The notes beneath the pieces are model-generated. The model did no database searches. It saw only the letters and a list, made by a program, of their open reading frames with translations, and was not told the origin of the DNA. A program made the position numbers and the translations under genes. Positions 58,740 through 64,000 of a DNA stretch of 64,000 bases are shown piece by piece. Within the stretch, counting starts at the first letter, position 1; the number at the start of each line of letters is the position of its first letter. Location: positions 37,191,874 to 37,255,873 of the forward strand of contig JAIOJX010000003.1 in NCBI GenBank assembly GCA_022376925.1. The letters are read 5' to 3'. The stretch is from Tragulus kanchil. Lineage: Eukaryota > Chordata > Mammalia > Artiodactyla > Tragulidae.

Positions 58740-60891
58740 TTGGATCTGGCACTGTGCTATGTCTCAGGGATGGGAGAGCAGAGGGTCACTGCCCTTGAAG
58801 GACTCTAGGTACTGGGGAAGCAGAACTCTGAAAAGTGTGGTAAGGGCAAGGATGCAGAGATGGGAAAACACATTCAGGAACCAGGAATGGAGGCTCTTGG
58901 GGCCCACCCGGCCATGGGTGGGAATGACTCAGAAAGTTGCTGAGCTAGGGAGCCTGGAACTGAGCTTTACAGAAGGGAGGGCTCGCAGGTGACTAGATGG
59001 AATGAGGAAGACAGGCATTTCCCGCAGAGGCTGAGAGCAAAGATGACTGACGTGCAGGGAATAGAAGCAGGGAAATAAGGGCTCTAAGGAGAGACTCTAG
59101 GACTAGTCATCCTAGGACCTCGATGGAAAGGACAAGAACCCAGGGGAAGCATGGTGAGAGTGGAGAGGGACCTGAAAAGGGCTTTGACCCTTGGAACCTG
59201 CATTTTATTGCATCAGCCCTGTGTGTGTGGTATCTTTTCAGCAAGCCTGGCTGGGACCTGAGAGAAGAGGAACTGACCACGAAAGAAACAAGGACAGGAT
59301 GGGAAGAAGGTCAGCTTACTGTTAGATGCAGCTGAGATTGTCCCTGTTGAGTGAGGCCCCAGCACTGAGCCCCGCTTCCCTGCCCCCTCAGCCTGGAACA
59401 GAGTTGGTACAACTTGTCAGTCAACCAGGGAGTCATGGAAGAGAGCTGGGCTGGGCGTCAGGAGGCCTGGGTTCTGGCTCTGGTATGAACTCACTGAGCA
59501 AGTCATTTCCTCCTGGGCCTTGCTTTCCTCATCTGTGAAACCGGGTGGTGGGCCTGAAGCACAGAAGAGTCATTCCTAAAGACTGCTCCCTTGCACTGGA
59601 CACGAAGACTTTAGTGACGTCAAGCATATCCTAAGTCATTTCCCGCTCAGTTCTGCATACCATGCTTGGCCTTTCTCACGCTGGTTAACGCTTCTAATTC
59701 AGGTTGCAGTAGTGCATTTGTGGCCCCTCTGTATACAGCCTATTATTCTCCTGCTACTTAGTATTACTGCTTTCCATAGAAGGTGGTTTCATACGTCACA
59801 GAGGAGGACGGTGGTTGGATCTGGCACTGTGCTATGTCTCAGGGATGGGAGAGCAGAGGGTCACTGCCCTTGAAGGACTCTAGGTACTGGGGAAGCAGAA
59901 CTCTGAAAAGTGTGGTAAGGGCAAGGATGCAGAGATGGGAAAACACATTCAGGAACCAGGAATGGAGGCTCTTGGGGCCCACCCGGCCATGGGTGGGAAT
60001 GACTCAGAAAGTTGCTGAGCTAGGGAGCCTGGAACTGAGCTTTACAGAAGGGAGGGCTCGCAGGTGACTAGATGGAATGAGGAAGACAGGCATTTCCCGC
60101 AGAGGCTGAGAGCAAAGATGACTGACGTGCAGGGAATAGAAGCAGGGAAATAAGGGCTCTAAGGGAGAGACTCTAGGACTAGTCATCCTAGGACCTCGAT
60201 GGAAAGGACAAGAACCCAGGGGAAGCATGGTGAGAGTGGAGAGGGACCTGAAAAGGGCTTTGACCCTTGGAACCTGCATTTTATTGCATCAGCCCTGTGT
60301 GTGTGGTATCTTTTCAGCAAGCCTGGCTGGGACCTGAGAGAAGAGGAACTGACCACGAAAGAAACAAGGACAGGATGGGAAGAAGGTCAGCTTACTGTTA
60401 GATGCAGCTGAGATTGTCCCTGTTGAGTGAGGCCCCAGCACTGAGCCCCGCTTCCCTGCCCCCTCAGCCTGGAACAGAGTTGGTACAACTTGTCAGTCAA
60501 CCAGGGAGTCATGGAAGAGAGCTGGGCTGGGCGTCAGGAGGCCTGGGTTCTGGCTCTGGTATGAACTCACTGAGCAAGTCATTTCCTCCTGGGCCTTGCT
60601 TTCCTCATCTGTGAAACCGGGTGGTGGGCCTGAAGCACAGAAGAGTCATTCCTAAAGACTGCTCCCTTGCACTGGACACGAAGACTTTAGTGACGTCAAG
60701 CATATCCTAAGTCATTTCCCGCTCAGTTCTGCATACCATGCTTGGCCTTTCTCACGCTGGTTAACGCTTCTAATTCAGGTTGCAGTAGTGCATTTGTGGC
60801 CCCTCTGTATACAGCCTATTATTCTCCTGCTACTTAGTATTACTGCTTTCCATAGAAGGTGGTTTCATACGTTCACAGAGGAGGACGGTGG
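58740..60891. repeat. Duplicated block pair 21 (probable assembly artefact)
   Basis: Copy A 58740-59814 and copy B 59815-60891, offset 1075-1077. One extra G near 60163 and one extra T near 60872 in copy B. The first 85 bp also occur in pair 20, making three copies. Confidence 0.95.
59430..59570 (+). mobile_element. MIR SINE
   Basis: gagctgggctgggcgtcagg, cctgggttctggctctggta and ttcctcatctgtgaaaccgg occur in MIR order with modest divergence. Copied at 60506-60646 by pair 21. Confidence 0.8.
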
Positions 60892-60944
60892 ACGGTCCAG
60901 CTTGTGGGTGGATATTCTGAGAGAAGCTGAGGAATGTGTATAAT

Positions 60945-61000
60945 AATGATGGGGTCATGATGGGGATGATGATGAAGAAGGTGGTGATGAAGATGGCGAT
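60945..61000 (+). repeat. (GAT)n-like simple repeat
   Basis: Imperfect GAT/GAA/GGT triplets. The copy at about 62046-62103 has a different left edge, so the junction side is noisy. Confidence 0.85.
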
Positions 61001-61004
61001 TCTA

Positions 61005-61190
61005 ATAGGTACTGTTTATTATCACCTATCTGTTTTTTCACACACATCACACTGAATGCTCATAACAAACCTTTGCTGTAAGTATTTCCATTATCTGCAT
61101 TTAAGAGATGAGGAACTTGAAGGACAGAAAGATAAGGTAGCTTTCTCAAAGTCACACGGCATATGAATCCGTGTGGTCTGACCATGGCTT
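61005..61190 (+). mobile_element. MIR SINE
   Basis: Contains tatttccattatctgcattt followed by gatgaggaacttgaaggaca and tcaaagtcacacggcata, the standard MIR sequence order. Copied at about 62111-62297. Confidence 0.85.
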
Positions 61191-61420
61191 ACATTTCGGC
61201 CTCACAGTAGGTTGCTCCCACGGGCAAGAATGGCAGCTCTGTGCAGAGATCCAGAACCCATTGGAGGGTGTGAGCAGAGGAAGGAAAAGGGGAAAGGGTG
61301 AGGGTTGGGGAGCACATCATTCTTGCAAATCCATGGCATACTCCCCAGTCAAATGTGGCCAGGCATTACCCTTTCTGTTAGTGATTTCAAATTTTGTTAA
61401 GGGTTAACATGCATAGAAGA

Positions 61421-61640
61421 GGGCTTCCCAGGTGGTACTAGTGGTAAAGAAGCTGCCTGCCAATGGAAGACATGTAAAAGACTCGGGTTCATTCCCTGGA
61501 TTGGGAAGATCCTCTAGAGGAGGCCTTGGCAACTCACTCCAGTATTCTTGCCTGGAGAATCCCATGGACAGAGGAGCCTGGCAGGCTACAGTCCATAGGG
61601 TCGCACAGAGTCAGACACGACTGAAGTGACTGAGCATGCT
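61421..61640 (+). mobile_element. Bov-tA type SINE
   Basis: Complete head (gggcttcccaggtggtacta), body (ccagtattcttgcctggaga) and gacacgactgaagtgact tail. Copied at 62528-62747 by pair 22. Confidence 0.94.
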
Positions 61641-63071
61641 CACACAGAGGAAATATGTGACTGTAGAACCAACAGAAGGACTTTCCAGGGGACCAGGCTC
61701 TGCAGCTCCGTTTATATGGCAGAGAAGAAGTTTTGAGTCAGCACCTCTTCCTTCACCTCCCTCCCCAGCTCAGGATGGCACCTCCTTGTTACTTTGGCCT
61801 CTAGCCAGACAGGAAAGTCACTGCAACAAGAACCTCTTACCAAGTTGGTCTGTTGACAAAGAGGAAATGGGTTATTTGGAAGCAATGAAAAGTTGATTCT
61901 GTAACCATGTCATGTAAACGAATCAGCATTTATGCCACCCTTGCGGTTTGTAAAGTGCCCTCAGATTACATTGAGAGAAGCTGAGGGGAACTGGGGGGGG
62001 TCCAGCTTGTGGGTGGATATTCTGAGAGAAGCTGAGGAATGGTAATAAAGATGGGGTCATGATGGGGATGATGATGAAGAAGGTGGTGATGAAGATGGCG
62101 ATTCTAATAGGTACTGTTTATTATCACCTATCTGTTTTTTCACACACATCACACTGAATGCTCATAACAAACCTTTGCTGTAAGTATTTCCATTATCTGC
62201 ATTTAAGAGATGAGGAACTTGAAGGACAGAAAGATAAGGTAGCTTTCTCAAAGTCACACGGCATATGAATCCGTGTGGTCTGACCATGGCTTACATTTCG
62301 GCCTCACAGTAGGTTGCTCCCACGGGCAAGAATGGCAGCTCTGTGCAGAGATCCAGAACCCATTGGAGGGTGAGTGCAGGGGAAAGGGAAAAAGGGGGAA
62401 AGGGTGAGGGTTGGGGAGCACATCATTCTTGCAAATCCATGGCATACTCCCCAGTCAAATGTGGCCAGGCATTACCCTTTCTGTTAGTGATTTCAAATTT
62501 TGTTAAGGGTTAACATGCATAGAAGAGGGCTTCCCAGGTGGTACTAGTGGTAAAGAAGCTGCCTGCCAATGGAAGACATGTAAAAGACTCGGGTTCATTC
62601 CCTGGATTGGGAAGATCCTCTAGAGGAGGCCTTGGCAACTCACTCCAGTATTCTTGCCTGGAGAATCCCATGGACAGAGGAGCCTGGCAGGCTACAGTCC
62701 ATAGGGTCGCACAGAGTCAGACACGACTGAAGTGACTGAGCATGCTCACACAGAGGAAATATGTGACTGTAGAACCAACAGAAGGACTTTCCAGGGGACC
62801 AGGCTCTGCAGCTCCGTTTATATGGCAGAGAAGAAGTTTTGAGTCAGCACCTCTTCCTTCACCTCCCTCCCCAGCTCAGGATGGCACCTCCTTGTTACTT
62901 TGGCCTCTAGCCAGACAGGAAAGTCACTGCAACAAGAACCTCTTACCAAGTTGGTCTGTTGACAAAGAGGAAATGGGTTATTTGGAAGCAATGAAAAGTT
63001 GATTCTGTAACCATGTCATGTAAACGAATCAGCATTTATGCCACCCTTGCGGTTTGTAAAGTGCCCTCAGA

Positions 63072-63270
63072 TTACAGTTGACATCTATTGAGTACCTCCT
63101 ATGTGCTGAGGACTGTGTGAGGCAGTTTTACATGTGTTCTTTCATTGGATCTTCACACAGCCCTTTCAGATTGATTTCATTGTTAGCTCTATTTTGCAAA
63201 CGATGAGTCTGAAACAGAAAAGTGAGATATTTAAAGTCACATGGCTAGTTTACCAAAAATTTTGACTCAG
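63072..63270 (+). mobile_element. MIR-like SINE
   Basis: catctattgagtacctccta, gctctattttgcaaacgatg and aaagtcacatggctagttta lie in MIR order. Confidence 0.75.
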
Positions 63271-64000
63271 GCCCTCAACACCTAGAAATGTACATTTCCG
63301 GTTTGTGGCAAGGCCATCTTTTGGTATTCCAAATTCACGTTGCAGCACCAGGGCGATTGTAAATGTTCAATTTTCTCAGTGACCAATGACAACTTAATGA
63401 AGAACTTTTCTCATTCATCAGAAATCAAAACCTCCTGTATTCAAAAAGAAATCTGTTATAATTTTCTAATCTTTCCTCTGGCAGGCTGTAAACTATTTCT
63501 GTAAATAAGTATCCCTTTGTTGCAAAAGTCATACAAAGAGGTCAATGGGTGAAGGAAAGAAATGATGCATTTCCAAAAATCTGCTTTCCTCTTTCAAGCT
63601 CTTTTCTGGCCACTTCTTTTTCCTGTTGTGTAATCTGGCAGTTCTCGGTCTGATGAGGGAAGTCCACTGCCTCTCATTATGGATTTTTGGTGATCTTTCT
63701 GATATTTCGGGGTTGAAATCAGGCCGAGTGTCTACTGGGTAGCTTTTGTCTCTGCCAGACCCTCATGGACGGAAGATGCTTGGTAAATGTCAATTACCAG
63801 TGATGATAACAAGGCAGATAAGATCAGGTGTTCAGAGGATTCAGCTTCCTCCTCAGGGGAAGGAATAGACCCGCATGAAGCAGAAACCGTAGCCACTTCC
63901 TCCTTGTACACAAAGCCTCTGGGCCCTGACTGCAGCCGCCCCTCTCCATTTGAATAATCAATTGTGCTAAGAATAGAGGAACTAATTTCATTTCTGTGGG
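63271..64000. other. Unassigned single-copy sequence
   Basis: No duplicated block and no element or gene I recognise up to the end of the window. Confidence 0.5.

Larger units (their letters stand above)
56729..58825. repeat. Duplicated block pair 20 (probable assembly artefact)
   Basis: Copy A 56729-57777 and copy B 57773-58825, offset 1044-1048, sharing cagaa at the junction. Differences are in an A/G-run near 57164/58206 and in one G. Confidence 0.95.
60894..63076. repeat. Duplicated block pair 22 (probable assembly artefact)
   Basis: Copy A 60894-61970, filler 61971-61999, copy B 62000-63076, offset 1105-1107. The start of copy B is noisy (near 62038-62060 and 62365-62400). The filler repeats a 13 bp stretch found near 60920. 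Confidence 0.95.

Noticed and set aside
576..63076. The duplicated blocks as a biological amplification system or programmed tandem repeats
   Set aside because: Block ends fall in unrelated sequence with no shared motif, sizes cluster near 1.1 kb, and edges show sequencing-type noise. Artefact is the simpler reading.

Overview
The window looks like nuclear DNA of a ruminant (bovid or close relative). It carries a BovB (RTE-clade) LINE, many Bov-tA/Bov-A type SINEs, CHR-like cetartiodactyl SINEs, MIRs, an L1 fragment and ruminant-type endogenous retroviral LTRs. I recognise no host protein-coding gene, rRNA, true tRNA or CRISPR array. The open reading frames present are short and either lie in repeats or resemble nothing I know, so I read the window as intergenic or intronic. 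The species cannot be fixed from the sequence alone.

The strongest signal is structural. Twenty-two times along the window a block of about 1.04-1.17 kb occurs twice in direct orientation. The two copies either abut, often sharing 2-5 bp, or are separated by 14-35 bp of filler. Copies are nearly identical and differ mostly by indels in homopolymers, G-runs and microsatellites. The end of copy A and the start of copy B are often degraded by deletions. Neighbouring pairs interlock, so some segments occur three times. Summing the offsets gives about 24 kb of the 64 kb, so the underlying single-copy locus would be about 40 kb. This is best explained by unmerged overlaps or faulty gap filling with noisy reads, not by biology. 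Any gene or repeat count from this window should be corrected for it.

Layout. 1-2924: AT-rich sequence without recognised elements, containing pair 1. 2925-7710: a 5'-truncated, broken BovB LINE and its flank. 7711-19378: mostly unassigned sequence with a few SINEs and a MIR; 16722-18942 is the longest stretch that is neither duplicated nor recognisably repetitive. 18943-27660: SINE-rich. 27874-30612: a Bov-tA and the 5' part of an L1. 30613-39195: SINEs, a MIR, a degenerate CA-rich tract and unassigned DNA. 40605-52774: two directly oriented, diverged LTRs with gag-like and protease-like remnants between them, probably one old class I-type provirus broken by a second LTR, SINEs and a retroposed LTR-derived RNA. 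52775-64000: more SINEs and MIRs and one further LTR-like element on the minus strand.

Nothing here supports a new biological system. The items most worth checking are the duplication pattern, the nested provirus and the retroposed LTR transcript with its 16 bp target-site duplication.
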